Origin: Bradyrhizobium daqingense
GTDB taxonomy: Bacteria; Pseudomonadota; Alphaproteobacteria; Rhizobiales; Xanthobacteraceae
NCBI RefSeq assembly: GCF_021044685.1
Contig: NZ_CP088014.1
Location: 6,682,001-6,746,000, forward strand
DNA: 64,000 nucleotides
Reading direction: 5' to 3'
The notes below the pieces were generated by a model. It made no database searches. It saw nothing but the letters and a program-made list of their open reading frames with translations, and was not told the DNA's origin. How positions within the stretch are numbered: the stretch's first letter is position 1; the number at the start of each line of letters is the position of its first letter. Positions 35,820 to 44,939 of this stretch are shown here, in pieces. Made by a program: the position numbers and the translations under genes.

Positions 35820-35843
35820 CAATCGAAATTTGGTATTCGATTG
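35820..35843. promoter_or_regulatory. Candidate GntR/FCD operator
   Basis: A perfect inverted repeat, CAATCGAA at 35820-35827 and TTCGATTG at 35836-35843, lies in the 82-base gap between the divergent aminotransferase copy 2 and the GntR gene. A palindrome in this place would suit autoregulation and control of the aminotransferases. Confidence 0.5.
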
Positions 35844-35885
35844 TCATCGTCGACGCGACCAGACGGGCAAATTACTGTGCTGCAA

Positions 35886-36623
35886 ATGAAATCCACGATT
35901 CCCGACAGCGGGGTTCCGATCGCCTCGCCCGCCGCAAATGGCCGCGACCGCCAGGACGCCTCGCTGCATGGTGAGATCCTGCTGCGGCTGCGCGACTACG
36001 TGGTCGAGGGCAACATCCCGGAAGGCGCCCGCGTTCCCGAGCGACAGCTGTGTGAGATGCTCGGCATTTCCCGCACGCCGCTGCGCGAAGCGCTCAAGGT
36101 CCTGGCCGCCGAGGGCCTGATCGAGCTATTGCCCAACCGCGGCGCGCGCGTGCGCCAGCTCAGCCAGCACGACCTCGAGGAGCTGTTCGATGTGATGGCC
36201 GGACTGGAGAGCCTGGCCGGGCGCCTCGCCTGTGAAGCCATTACGGATGCGGAAATCACCGCGATCGAGCAGCTGCATTACGAGATGTACGGCCATTACC
36301 TGCATCGCGACATGCACGGCTACTTCCTGGCCAACCAGCGCATCCACGAGAGCATCGTTGCGGCCGCCCGCAACGAGACCCTGAAGACGGCCTATGCCAA
36401 TTTCGCCGGCCGGATCCGCCGCGTCCGCTACTCCGCCAATTTCGCCCGCAAGCGGCAGCGCTGGGCCGAGGCGATGCGCGAGCACGAGGCCATCCTCGAT
36501 GCGCTGCGCCGCCGGGCCGCAAGCGAGCTCAGCGACATCCTGTTCCAGCACCTGCGCAACAAGCGCGCAGCTGCGATCGAGCACCTCGCCGAGCCCGAAG
36601 CGGGCGCGCCAGCCACGCCATGA
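35886..36623 (+). CDS. GntR-family transcriptional regulator (FCD domain)
   Basis: A 245-aa regulator. The N-terminal winged helix spans about residues 25-90 (EILLRLRDYVVEGNIPEGARVPERQLCEMLGISRTPLREAL), and the C-terminal FCD ligand domain has the metal-binding type Asp/His pattern (ELFDVMAGLESLAGRLA, ANQRIHESIV, EHEAILDAL). FCD regulators respond to organic acids. ATG 35886 is the best start; GTG 35877 and longer starts add residues that are not conserved-looking. It probably controls the divergent aminotransferases and perhaps the downstream dehydrogenase. Confidence 0.87.
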   Translation: MKSTIPDSGVPIASPAANGRDRQDASLHGEILLRLRDYVVEGNIPEGARVPERQLCEMLGISRTPLREALKVLAAEGLIELLPNRGARVRQLSQHDLEELFDVMAGLESLAGRLACEAITDAEITAIEQLHYEMYGHYLHRDMHGYFLANQRIHESIVAAARNETLKTAYANFAGRIRRVRYSANFARKRQRWAEAMREHEAILDALRRRAASELSDILFQHLRNKRAAAIEHLAEPEAGAPATP

Positions 36624-36640
36624 GGCGCCCGGCTAGCTCA

Positions 36641-36660
36641 TTTTGAATTCAGAATATAAT
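36641..36660 (+). promoter_or_regulatory. Candidate promoter/operator before the dehydrogenase
   Basis: An imperfect palindrome TTTTGAATTCAGAA (36641-36654) is followed directly by TATAAT (36655-36660), a possible -10 element. No good -35 at the standard distance is seen. A repressor bound to the palindrome would block the promoter. Confidence 0.3.
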
Positions 36661-36728
36661 CGACCACGAACCGCTATGAATAACACGGCAAGGCTGGACC
36701 AGCTCGCTGGATCGGTCCGGGATCAAGG

Positions 36729-39704
36729 ATGACAAACGCCTCCTCGCTCGAACGGCGCCTGCGCGCGGAAACGACCGGCGACGTCCTGTTCGACGGCTTC
36801 AGCCGCGGCCGCTACGCCACCGACGCCTCGTTCTACCAGATCATGCCGGCCGGCGTGGTGGTCCCCAAGACCATGGACGAGGCCTTGCGGGCGCTGGCGA
36901 TCGCCCGCGACGAGGGACTGAAGGTCACCCCCCGCGGCGGCGGTACCTCGCAATGCGGCCAAACCGTCAATGACGGACTCGTGGTCGATCTCTCCAAGCA
37001 CCTCAACCGGATTCTGTCGCTCGACGTCGAGAACCGGACCTGCGTCGTCGAGCCCGGCATCGTGCTTGATGACCTCAACCGCCAGCTTAGGAAGCACGGC
37101 CTGTGGTTCCCGGTGGACGTCTCCACGGCCTCGCGCGCCACCATCGGCGGCATGGCCGGCAACAATTCCTGCGGCGGCCGCAGCCTGCGCTACGGCACCA
37201 TGCGCGACAACACGCTGTCGATGGAAGCGGCGCTCGCCGACGGCACGCTGAGCCGCTTCGGCGAGGTCTCGCGCGATCTGTCCGATATCGAGGCCGGCGA
37301 CAGTGCGCGCGCCCTGTTCCGCGACATGCTCGATCTCGGCGCGCGCGAGGCCGAGGAGATCGCCGCGCGCTTTCCAAAGGTGCAGCGCCGCGTCGGCGGC
37401 TACAATCTCGATGCTCTGGTGCCGCGCAATGCGCCGAACAACATGGCGCATCTGCTCGTCGGCTCCGAGGGCACGTTGGCCTTCACCACCAAGGTCGAGC
37501 TGAAGCTCTGGCCTGTCATCCGGAACAAGGCGCTCGGCGTCTGCCATTTCGGCAGCTTCTACGAGGCGATGGATGCGGCCCAGCATCTGGTCAAGCTGAA
37601 GCCGATCGCGGTCGAGCTGGTCGACCGCACCATGATCGCGCTCGGCCGCGACATCGCGATGTTCAGGCCGATCATCTCCGCCGCGATCAAGGGCGATCCG
37701 GATGCGGTTCTGGTGGTCGAGTTCGCCGAGGAAGACCAGGCGGACAACCTGACGCGGCTCAAGCAGCTCGGCGAGCTCATGAGCGATCTCGGCTTCGGCT
37801 GGAATAACGACACGCGCAAATGGGGCGGCGTGGTCGAGATCACCGAGCCGGCGCTGCAGAGCGGTATCGCCGATTTCCGCGCCGCCGGGCTCAACGTCAT
37901 GATGTCGATGAAGCAGGAGGGCAAGCCGGTCTCCTTCGTCGAGGACTGCGCCGTGCCACTGCCCCACCTCGCCGACTACACCGCGCGGCTGAACGAGGTG
38001 TTTGCCAAACACGGCACCAGCGGCACGATGTATGCGCACGCCTCCGAGGGCTGCCTGCATGTGCGGCCGGTTCTGAACCTCAAGCTGGAGAAGGACGTCA
38101 AGGCGATGCGCGCGATCGCCGAAGAGGCGTTTGCGCTGGTGCGCGACTACAAAGGCTCGCATTCCGGCGAGCACGGCGACGGGTTGGTGCGCTCCGAATT
38201 TCACGCGACGATGTTCGGCGAGCGCCTCGTCGCCGATTTCAAGGAGGTAAAGCAGCGCTTCGATCCCGCCGGCGTGCTCAATCCCGGCAAGATCGTCGAT
38301 GCGCCCAGGATGGACGACCGCTCGCTGTTCCGCTTCAAGCCGGACTATCGCGTCGGCGAGCTGAAGACAAAACTCGACTGGTCCGCTTATCCCGGTGCCG
38401 GCGGCGGTTTCCAGGGCGCGGTCGAGATGTGCAACAACAACGGCGCCTGTCGCAAGCTCGAAGGCGGCGTGATGTGCCCGTCCTACCGTGCCACGCGCAA
38501 CGAGAAGGACGTCACGCGCGGCCGCGCCAACACGCTGCGCCTCGCCATCTCCGGCCAGCTCGGCCCCGACGCGCTGTCATCCGGCGAGATGATGGAGACG
38601 CTCAAGCTCTGCGTCTCCTGCAAGGCCTGCCGCCACGAGTGCCCGACCGGCGTCGACATGGCCAAGATGAAGATCGAGGTGCTCGCCGCGCGCGTCGGCT
38701 CTCACGGCCTGACGCTGCGCGACCGGCTGGTCGGCTATCTCCCGCGCTATGCCGACCTCGCGGCGCGCTTTGCACCGATCGCGAACGTACGCAACCACAG
38801 CCCGCTGCTGCGAAAGCTGTTCGAGCGCTTTGCCGGCATCAGTGCGCGGCGCGCCCTTCCCGCCTTCCGCCGCGACGTGTTCGTGCCTCCGGCTGACAGC
38901 GTCGGCTCCGAGACAGGACGCGAGATCGTTCTATTTGCCGATACGTTCAATCGCATCTATGAGCGCGAGAACCTCGAGGCCGCGTTGCGCGTGCTCGTGG
39001 CGGGCGGCTATCGCGTGCATCTGCCGAAGCCCGCGAGCGGCGGCCGTCCGCTCTGCTGCGGTCGCACATTCCTTTCGGCCGGTCTCGTCGATGAAGCCAG
39101 GGCGGAGCTCGACCGGCTGGTAATCGCCTTCGCGCCCTACGCCGCCCGCGGCGTGCCGATCGTGGGCCTGGAGCCGAGCTGCCTCTTGACGCTGCGTGAC
39201 GAGCTTGCCTCGCTGCGCAAGGACAATGACGCCAAGGCGGTCGGCGCCCACGCGCTGACCTTCGAGGAATTTCTGGTGCGCGAGGCCGAGGCCGGCCGGC
39301 TGCAACTGCCGCTCGGCACCGTCGCCGACAAGGCGATCGTGCACGGCCATTGCCACCAAAAGTCCTTCGGTGCATTCAAGCCGGTGGAGCAGGTGCTGCG
39401 GCTCGTGCCGGGCCTGAAGGTCGAGACCATCGAGTCCAGCTGCTGCGGCATGGCCGGCGCGTTCGGCTATGGTGCCGACACTTACGATGCCTCGATCGAG
39501 ATGGCCGAACTGTCGCTGCTGCCGGCCGTGCGGCGCGCGGAGCAGACGACGCTGGTCGTCGCCGACGGCACCTCGTGCCGGCACCAGATCCACGACGGCG
39601 CCCAGCGTGAAGCGCTTCACGTCGCCCGGGTGCTGGCGATGAGCCTCGATCGCTCCGAAACCAATTCCACTTCTCCAGCTGCAAAGGAAACCAGCCATGG
39701 CTGA
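36729..39704 (+). CDS. FAD-linked D-2-hydroxyacid dehydrogenase with Fe-S domain (YdiJ/Dld-like)
   Basis: A 991-aa fusion. Residues about 40-200 are an FAD-binding type 4 domain (TPRGGGTSQCGQTV, STASRATIGGMAGNNSCGGRSLRYG); 250-530 an FAD oxidase C domain ending in HSGEHGDGLVRSEF; 560-660 an iron-sulfur region with CNNNGACRKLEGGVMCPSYR and LCVSCKACRHECPTGVDM; and the end a CCG domain with two CCG motifs (LCCGRTF, SSCCGMAG). This layout is that of long YdiJ-type D-2-hydroxyglutarate/D-lactate dehydrogenases or fused GlcD-GlcF glycolate oxidase. It passes electrons through Fe-S to quinone or a carrier. GlcG overlaps its end by eight bases, favouring a glycolate or lactate substrate. Confidence 0.88.
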   Translation: MTNASSLERRLRAETTGDVLFDGFSRGRYATDASFYQIMPAGVVVPKTMDEALRALAIARDEGLKVTPRGGGTSQCGQTVNDGLVVDLSKHLNRILSLDVENRTCVVEPGIVLDDLNRQLRKHGLWFPVDVSTASRATIGGMAGNNSCGGRSLRYGTMRDNTLSMEAALADGTLSRFGEVSRDLSDIEAGDSARALFRDMLDLGAREAEEIAARFPKVQRRVGGYNLDALVPRNAPNNMAHLLVGSEGTLAFTTKVELKLWPVIRNKALGVCHFGSFYEAMDAAQHLVKLKPIAVELVDRTMIALGRDIAMFRPIISAAIKGDPDAVLVVEFAEEDQADNLTRLKQLGELMSDLGFGWNNDTRKWGGVVEITEPALQSGIADFRAAGLNVMMSMKQEGKPVSFVEDCAVPLPHLADYTARLNEVFAKHGTSGTMYAHASEGCLHVRPVLNLKLEKDVKAMRAIAEEAFALVRDYKGSHSGEHGDGLVRSEFHATMFGERLVADFKEVKQRFDPAGVLNPGKIVDAPRMDDRSLFRFKPDYRVGELKTKLDWSAYPGAGGGFQGAVEMCNNNGACRKLEGGVMCPSYRATRNEKDVTRGRANTLRLAISGQLGPDALSSGEMMETLKLCVSCKACRHECPTGVDMAKMKIEVLAARVGSHGLTLRDRLVGYLPRYADLAARFAPIANVRNHSPLLRKLFERFAGISARRALPAFRRDVFVPPADSVGSETGREIVLFADTFNRIYERENLEAALRVLVAGGYRVHLPKPASGGRPLCCGRTFLSAGLVDEARAELDRLVIAFAPYAARGVPIVGLEPSCLLTLRDELASLRKDNDAKAVGAHALTFEEFLVREAEAGRLQLPLGTVADKAIVHGHCHQKSFGAFKPVEQVLRLVPGLKVETIESSCCGMAGAFGYGADTYDASIEMAELSLLPAVRRAEQTTLVVADGTSCRHQIHDGAQREALHVARVLAMSLDRSETNSTSPAAKETSHG

Positions 39705-40125
39705 TCTCACCCTCGACACCGCCCGCAAGATCCTCGACGCCGCCTTCGCGAAGGCCGGCGAGCTCAAGCTGAAGCCGCTTGTCGTCACCATCCTCGACGC
39801 GCGGGGCGTGCTCAAGCTCGCGGCCGCGCAGGACGGCACCAGCCTGATGCGCGCCGAGATCGCGCACGGCAAGGCCTATGGCGCGCTCGCCATGGGGATG
39901 GGCTCGCGCGCCCTGTTCCAGCGCGCGCAGGAGCAGGCCTATTTCATCGATGCCGTAAACACGATTGCCAAGGGCGCGCTGGTGCCGGTGCCCGGCGGCG
40001 TGCTGATCATGGACGGCACGACGCTGCTCGGCGCCGTCGGCGTCTCCGGCGACACCTCCGACAATGACGAAGCCTGCGCGGTCGCGGGGATCCAGGCAGC
40101 GGGACTGAAGGCCAACGCGGGGTGA
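39697..40125 (+). CDS. glcG: GlcG/HbpS-family protein
   Basis: A 142-aa protein that begins LTLDTARKILDAAFAKAGEL and has DARGVLKLAAAQDGTSLMRAEIAHGKAYGAL and a GAVGVSGDTSDNDEACA C-terminus, the pattern of the GlcG/HbpS (DUF336) family. The ATG overlaps the dehydrogenase stop by eight bases, with AAAGGAAA placed seven bases upstream. GlcG sits in glycolate oxidase operons of other bacteria, though its exact role is not clear; some members bind haem or small ligands. Confidence 0.88.
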   Translation: MADLTLDTARKILDAAFAKAGELKLKPLVVTILDARGVLKLAAAQDGTSLMRAEIAHGKAYGALAMGMGSRALFQRAQEQAYFIDAVNTIAKGALVPVPGGVLIMDGTTLLGAVGVSGDTSDNDEACAVAGIQAAGLKANAG

Positions 40126-40198
40126 GATTGAAATTCCGGGGCGCGCCGCCTTGGCGCGAGGCGGGACGACGGTGAAGGGAGCTGGTAAACCACGCTCT

Positions 40199-40334
40199 CG
40201 TGCCCCGGACGCAGCGCAGCGCCTCTTCGGCGGTGCGCTGCAGAGCCGGGGCCCATCTACCGAATGCCCCGTCCCGCCTCTGGGTCCCGGCTCTGCGCAG
40301 CAACGCTGACGCGTTGCAGCGCGTCCGGGACACG
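40199..40334. repeat. Inverted pair of palindromic units
   Basis: Two related units of about 55 bases face each other: 40199-40254 (GTGCCCCGGACGC ... GAGCCGGGGCCCA) and 40281-40334 (TGGGTCCCGGCTCTGCGCAGC ... GCGTCCGGGACAC). Each can fold into a long hairpin. The element fills the gap between convergent genes, where REP/BIME-type elements usually lie, and may also stop transcription from both sides. Confidence 0.7.
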
Positions 40335-40351
40335 ACATCGAGCTGGCCCGC

Positions 40352-41134
40352 TCACCTTCCCGTCCAGACCGGCTTCCTCTTCTCGCTGAACGCCTTCAGG
40401 CCTTCCTTGGCGTCCTCGGTCATCGCCAGCAGCGCGATCTGGCTCTCGGTGTAGGCAATGCTTTCGTCGAACGACATCGCGGCAATCGCGCGCATGGCGT
40501 ATTTGCCGCGGCGGATCGCGGTCGGTGATTTGTCGACAATGCGGCCGATCAACCAGTCGACCTTGGCGTCGAGCTCGGCCGTGGGCACGACGTAGTTGAG
40601 CAGGCCCGCGGCCTGCGCGGCCCTGGCGTCGAACGGCTCGCCGGTGAGCGCCCATTCGTTGACGAGGCGGGGCGGCGCGATGCGCTGGAGCAGGCTCAGC
40701 ACCTGCATCGGGAACACGCCGACCTTCACCTCCGGCAGGCCGAAGACGACATGGTCGGCCGCAACTGCCATGTCGGTCATGCACAGAAGGCCCATGCCGC
40801 CGGCCATACAGACGCCGCCGACCCGCGCAATCGAAGGCTTGGTGGAGTTCTGTGACAAACGTAACAGATCGGCATAGTCGACATTTGGTTTGGAATGATC
40901 CATCGCGAAAGCCGCGCCGGAATTCTGTAAGTCGGCGCCCGCGCAGAACGCCTTGTCGCCCGCGCCCGTCAGCACGATGACGCGGACGTCCTTGTCGTCA
41001 TGCGCGTCGCGATAGCCTTTGGTGATGCCGGCGATGACATCGCCGTTGAGTGCGTTGCGTTTCTCCGGCCGGTTGATGGTGATCCAGAATGCCTGCCCAC
41101 GTTTCTCGGTGATGACGGCTGTGGTGTCGCTCAT
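40352..41134 (-). CDS. Enoyl-CoA hydratase/isomerase family protein
   Basis: A 260-aa crotonase-fold protein: NRPEKRNALNGDVIAGI, oxyanion loops in GDKAFCAGADLQN and VCMAGGMGLLCMTDMA. The second catalytic Glu is kept (FGLPEVKVGVF), but the first position is Gly (GGMG). A single catalytic Glu is usual for isomerases and some hydratases. Likely acts on a short or medium acyl-CoA in beta-oxidation or amino-acid breakdown. It is monocistronic and convergent to glcG. Confidence 0.87.
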   Translation of the reverse strand: MSDTTAVITEKRGQAFWITINRPEKRNALNGDVIAGITKGYRDAHDDKDVRVIVLTGAGDKAFCAGADLQNSGAAFAMDHSKPNVDYADLLRLSQNSTKPSIARVGGVCMAGGMGLLCMTDMAVAADHVVFGLPEVKVGVFPMQVLSLLQRIAPPRLVNEWALTGEPFDARAAQAAGLLNYVVPTAELDAKVDWLIGRIVDKSPTAIRRGKYAMRAIAAMSFDESIAYTESQIALLAMTEDAKEGLKAFSEKRKPVWTGR

Positions 41135-41302
41135 GGCACGCTCGCTTCCTTCGCTTCCGCTTTGCCGTCATTTGCGGCAGGTCGGGCCGCAGGCGCAAGG
41201 GCAATCTGCAACGCGCCCTCACCATAGCGTGTGGGCGCAACTTCGCTTGTCGACTGAATTGCCGGACGCGGCCGCTATCCTGACTGGAGATTTTGATCAC
41301 CG

Positions 41303-42688
41303 ATGAGCCATTTCATGCGCGCCGCATTTCTGTTGTTGCTGGCAGGGCTGGTCATGCTGAGCGGCACCACCACCAGCCGCGCGGCCGATGCCGCGAAGAT
41401 CGCGCTGGTGATCGGCAATGCCAGATATCCCGACAACGAATCCGTGCTCAGCGACGTCGCCAACGATGCACAGGACGTCACCGAAGAATTGAAGCGCGCC
41501 GGGTTCGTCGTCGACAGCCAGAGCAACGTCACGGGCGACGCGATGCGACGGGCGCTGGATCGCTTCTATGCCCGCATCGAACGCGGCACGGTGGCGCTGA
41601 TCTTCTTCGACGGTTTCGGCATCCAGTCCAACCGGCAGACCTATCTGCTGCCGGTCGACGCGCAAATCTGGACCGAGCCGGACGTCTCGCGCGACGGCTT
41701 CAGCCTCGACGCCGTCCTCGCCGAGATGAACACGCGCGGGGCCGCGATCAAGATCGCGCTGATCGACGCCTCCCGCCGCAACCCGTTCGAGCGGCGCTTC
41801 CGCCGCTATTCGGCAGGGCTTGCGCCGGCGATCGCGCCGAACAATTCGCTGGTGTTCTACTCCGCCGCGCTCGGTGCAGTCGCGGCCACCGGCAAGACCG
41901 ATCGCAGCTTGTTCGTCGCCGAACTGCTGCGCGAGATGCGCGCGCCGAATATCAGCGCCGAGCAGGCCCTGGCCAACACCAAGAATGGCGTCGTCGCCGC
42001 CACCAACCGCGAGCAGGTGCCCTGGCTGTCATCCTCGCTGACGACGGAATTCTCATTCGCGGGTGCTGCCACACGGCCACCGGACGATAAGCCGCTAACC
42101 AAGCCGGACGTGCAGAAACAGGAGCCGCAAAAGCCGATCTGCGAGGTGCCGCAAGCCGCGCCCGCCCCGACCGCGGACGACCTTGCAAGAGATCCCGTCA
42201 TCGCCGACCTCAGCCGCAAGATTGCCTCGAATGCCAATGATGTCGCCTCACGCTACAAGCGCGGCCAGGTCTATGCGATCAAGCGTGCCTATGCGCTTGC
42301 CATGCAGGATTTCGACGCCGTGATCCGGCGCGCGCCCAAGGACGCCGAAGCGCTGAACAACCGGTGCTGGACCCGGGCTGCGACCGGCAACTTGCAAGGC
42401 GCGCTCGCCGACTGCAATCTCGCGCTCCAGATCGACCCCGGACTGAGCGATGCCCTCGACAGCCGCGGTCTCGTCAACCTCAGGCTCGGACGCACAACCG
42501 AGGCGATCAAGGACTACACCGACGCGATCCAGCGCAACCCACACTCCTCATCCTCGCTGTTCGGCCGCGGCATCGCCGCCCGCAAGAGCGGCGGCGACGG
42601 TGCCACCGACATCGCGCAGGCGAAGGCGATGAACCCCGATATCGCGAAGGAGTTCGCGGGGTACGGTGTGACGGAGTGCGTGCCCTAG
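41303..42688 (+). CDS. Caspase-fold pseudoprotease with TPR repeats
   Basis: A 461-aa secreted or anchored protein: signal peptide at 1-28 (ATG 41315 is an alternative start), caspase (peptidase C14) domain at about 30-250 and TPR repeats at about 280-450. The fold landmarks are KIALVIGNARYPD, YLLPVDA and a GKTDRSLF region. The catalytic His motif (normally SGHG) reads DGFG, with Phe105 in place of His. The catalytic Cys motif (normally DAC) reads IDASRRNPF with Ser157 in place of Cys. It should not be an active cysteine protease. The TPR part should bind a partner. Its stop overlaps the convergent stop at CTAG. Confidence 0.85.
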   Translation: MSHFMRAAFLLLLAGLVMLSGTTTSRAADAAKIALVIGNARYPDNESVLSDVANDAQDVTEELKRAGFVVDSQSNVTGDAMRRALDRFYARIERGTVALIFFDGFGIQSNRQTYLLPVDAQIWTEPDVSRDGFSLDAVLAEMNTRGAAIKIALIDASRRNPFERRFRRYSAGLAPAIAPNNSLVFYSAALGAVAATGKTDRSLFVAELLREMRAPNISAEQALANTKNGVVAATNREQVPWLSSSLTTEFSFAGAATRPPDDKPLTKPDVQKQEPQKPICEVPQAAPAPTADDLARDPVIADLSRKIASNANDVASRYKRGQVYAIKRAYALAMQDFDAVIRRAPKDAEALNNRCWTRAATGNLQGALADCNLALQIDPGLSDALDSRGLVNLRLGRTTEAIKDYTDAIQRNPHSSSSLFGRGIAARKSGGDGATDIAQAKAMNPDIAKEFAGYGVTECVP

Positions 42689-44775
42689 GCTGAGGCCGCC
42701 TTCCTGATCCAGACCTTGTTGTCGTGGAATGCGGCGCCGCCGATCGGCGCGATGGTGTCCGCGCCGGTCAGCATGTTGATGCCGCGGCCGCCGATATGGC
42801 CCTTGTTCGGATGAACGGATTCGGCGATCAGCACGCCGCGCCGCACGCCCTCGAACAGCGTTGCGATCAGCGTGGTCTCGCCGCGGCCGTTGCCGAGCGT
42901 CACGGCATCGCCGTCGGAGATGTCGAGTGCGGCCGCATCCAGGGGATGAATCATCACGCTGGCCCTGCCCTCGCGCGCCTGCGAAGACGGGGTCTCATTG
43001 AACGTCGTGTTGAGGAAGCTGCGCGATGGGCTGGTCGCGAGCCGGAACGGGTGGGCCTGATCAATGTCCTCGATCACCGCCCAATGGTCCGGCAGATCAG
43101 GCATCTTGTCGAAATCGCCCATGGTCTGGCCGAACGGCGGATGCGCCCAATCGGCCTTGAAATGGAATTTCTTGTCGGCATGGGCAAAGCCGTCGAGATA
43201 ATGCGAGGTGCGGAAATCCGGCTGCAGGTCGCGCCAGATATCGGCTTCGAGGCCGGCGATGTCGCCGTGATTGCTCAGCTTCAGCGTCGCGTCGATCAGT
43301 TCGCGGGGCGTCATCTCGAAGCCCGGATGCTTGGCGCGGAGCCGCGGCGCCAGCGCCTGCAACACCTCATGGTTGGAACGACACTCGCCGGGCGGGTCGA
43401 TCAGCTTCGGTCCGACCGAGATGTGCTGATGGCCGCCGCCGTAGTAGAGATCGTCGTGCTCCATGAACATGGTCGCCGGCAGCACGATGTCGGCCATCTC
43501 CGCGGTCTCGGTCATGAACTGCTCGTGCACCACGACGAACAGATCCTCGCGCGCAAAGCCCTGCCGGACCAACGCCTGCTCCGGCGCCACCGTCATCGGA
43601 TTGGTGTTCTGGATCAGCATCGCCTTGACCGGACCCTTGCCATGCAAGGCTTCTGCATCGCCGGTGAGGATGCGGCCGATCTGCGATTGGTCGAGCGCAC
43701 GGATGGTCTTGTCGATCGCGTCGTGGCCTTCGATGATGGATTCGTTGAAGTGCCACAGCGCGAAATTGTTGAAGAAGGCGCCGCCGCCTTCATATTGCCA
43801 GGCGCCCGTCACCGCGGGAATGCACAGCGCGGCATGCATCTGCGTCGCGCCATTGCGCGAGCGGGTAAAGCCGTAACCGAGACGCAGGAAGGTCCGCTTG
43901 GTCTTGCCGACGGCCTTGGCAAAGGCCTCGATCTCCGACACCGGCACGCCACAGATGGCGGACGCCCATTCCGGTGTTCGCGACTTCAGATGCGCCTCGA
44001 GCTCGGCAGGGCAATCGGTGTACTTGTCCATATAGGCGCGGTCGGCATAGCCGTCGCGGAACAGGACATGCATCACGCCGCAGGCGAAGGCGCCGTCGGT
44101 GCCTGGCCGCAGGATGATCTTGATGTCGGCCTGCTTCATGGTGTCGTTGTCGTAGATATCGACCGCCGCGATCTTGGCGCCGCGTTCCTTGCGCGCGCGG
44201 GCGGCGTGCGTCATCACGTTGACTTGGGTGTTGACCGGATTGGTGCCCCAGATCACGACGAGGTCGGACAGCGCCATCTCGCGCGGATCGACCCCGGCAA
44301 TCTTGCCGGTGCCGATCGCAAAGCCGATGCGCGCGACATTGGCGCAGATGGTCTGATAGAAGCGCGAATATTTCTTCACGTGGGTGAGACGGTTGAGGCC
44401 GTCGCGCATGACCAGCCCCATGGTGCCGGCGTAGTAATAAGGCCAGATCGATTCCGCGCCGAACTCGCGCTCGGCCTGGTTGAAGCGGTCGGTGATCTCG
44501 TCCAGCGCCTCGTCCCAGGAGATCCGCGCAAACTGCCCTGAGCCCTTCGCACCCGTTCGGCGCAGCGGATACATCACCCTTTCGGGGTGATGGATGCGCT
44601 CGGCGTAGCGGGCGACCTTGGCGCAGACGACACCGGCCGTATAGGTCTGCTTCTTCGAACCCCGGACACGGCCGATGCTGCGGCCCTCGACCACCTCGAC
44701 ATCGAGGGCGCAGGCCGAGGGGCAATCATGCGGACAGGTCGAATGGCGGATTTCGATCTTGGCGTGCTGGTTCAT
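42685..44775 (-). CDS. Molybdopterin-dependent oxidoreductase
   Basis: A 696-aa protein of the DMSO reductase/formate dehydrogenase family. The N-terminal 4Fe-4S domain has CPHDCPSAC with the fourth Cys in GVVCAKVARY. The molybdopterin-binding parts include DLVVIWGTNPVNTQ and IQNTNPMTVAPEQ, with the molydopterin-dinucleotide-binding domain at about 580-690. No twin-arginine signal peptide is seen, so it should be cytoplasmic. ATG 44775 (MNQHAKIEIRHS) is preferred. Cys in TICANVA could be the metal ligand. Substrate unknown. Confidence 0.85.
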   Translation of the reverse strand: MNQHAKIEIRHSTCPHDCPSACALDVEVVEGRSIGRVRGSKKQTYTAGVVCAKVARYAERIHHPERVMYPLRRTGAKGSGQFARISWDEALDEITDRFNQAEREFGAESIWPYYYAGTMGLVMRDGLNRLTHVKKYSRFYQTICANVARIGFAIGTGKIAGVDPREMALSDLVVIWGTNPVNTQVNVMTHAARARKERGAKIAAVDIYDNDTMKQADIKIILRPGTDGAFACGVMHVLFRDGYADRAYMDKYTDCPAELEAHLKSRTPEWASAICGVPVSEIEAFAKAVGKTKRTFLRLGYGFTRSRNGATQMHAALCIPAVTGAWQYEGGGAFFNNFALWHFNESIIEGHDAIDKTIRALDQSQIGRILTGDAEALHGKGPVKAMLIQNTNPMTVAPEQALVRQGFAREDLFVVVHEQFMTETAEMADIVLPATMFMEHDDLYYGGGHQHISVGPKLIDPPGECRSNHEVLQALAPRLRAKHPGFEMTPRELIDATLKLSNHGDIAGLEADIWRDLQPDFRTSHYLDGFAHADKKFHFKADWAHPPFGQTMGDFDKMPDLPDHWAVIEDIDQAHPFRLATSPSRSFLNTTFNETPSSQAREGRASVMIHPLDAAALDISDGDAVTLGNGRGETTLIATLFEGVRRGVLIAESVHPNKGHIGGRGINMLTGADTIAPIGGAAFHDNKVWIRKAASA

Positions 44776-44939
44776 GGCCAGATTCGTAACACCGAAATAC
44801 CTGCCAGCCGAGGGCATTTATCCGGCAATGCCCATGCGATTTGCTCAAACCAGGTGCGCCCGCGGTTCCTGCCGCAACTGCGAAGGCGGCTCGACCGTTC
44901 CGCACAGAGCGCAACCTCGGGCCAGCTTCATCCCTGCCC

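Noticed and set aside
42724-44541. 605-codon plus-strand frame over the molybdopterin oxidoreductase gene
   Set aside because: Antisense shadow of a gene with intact Fe-S and molybdopterin motifs.
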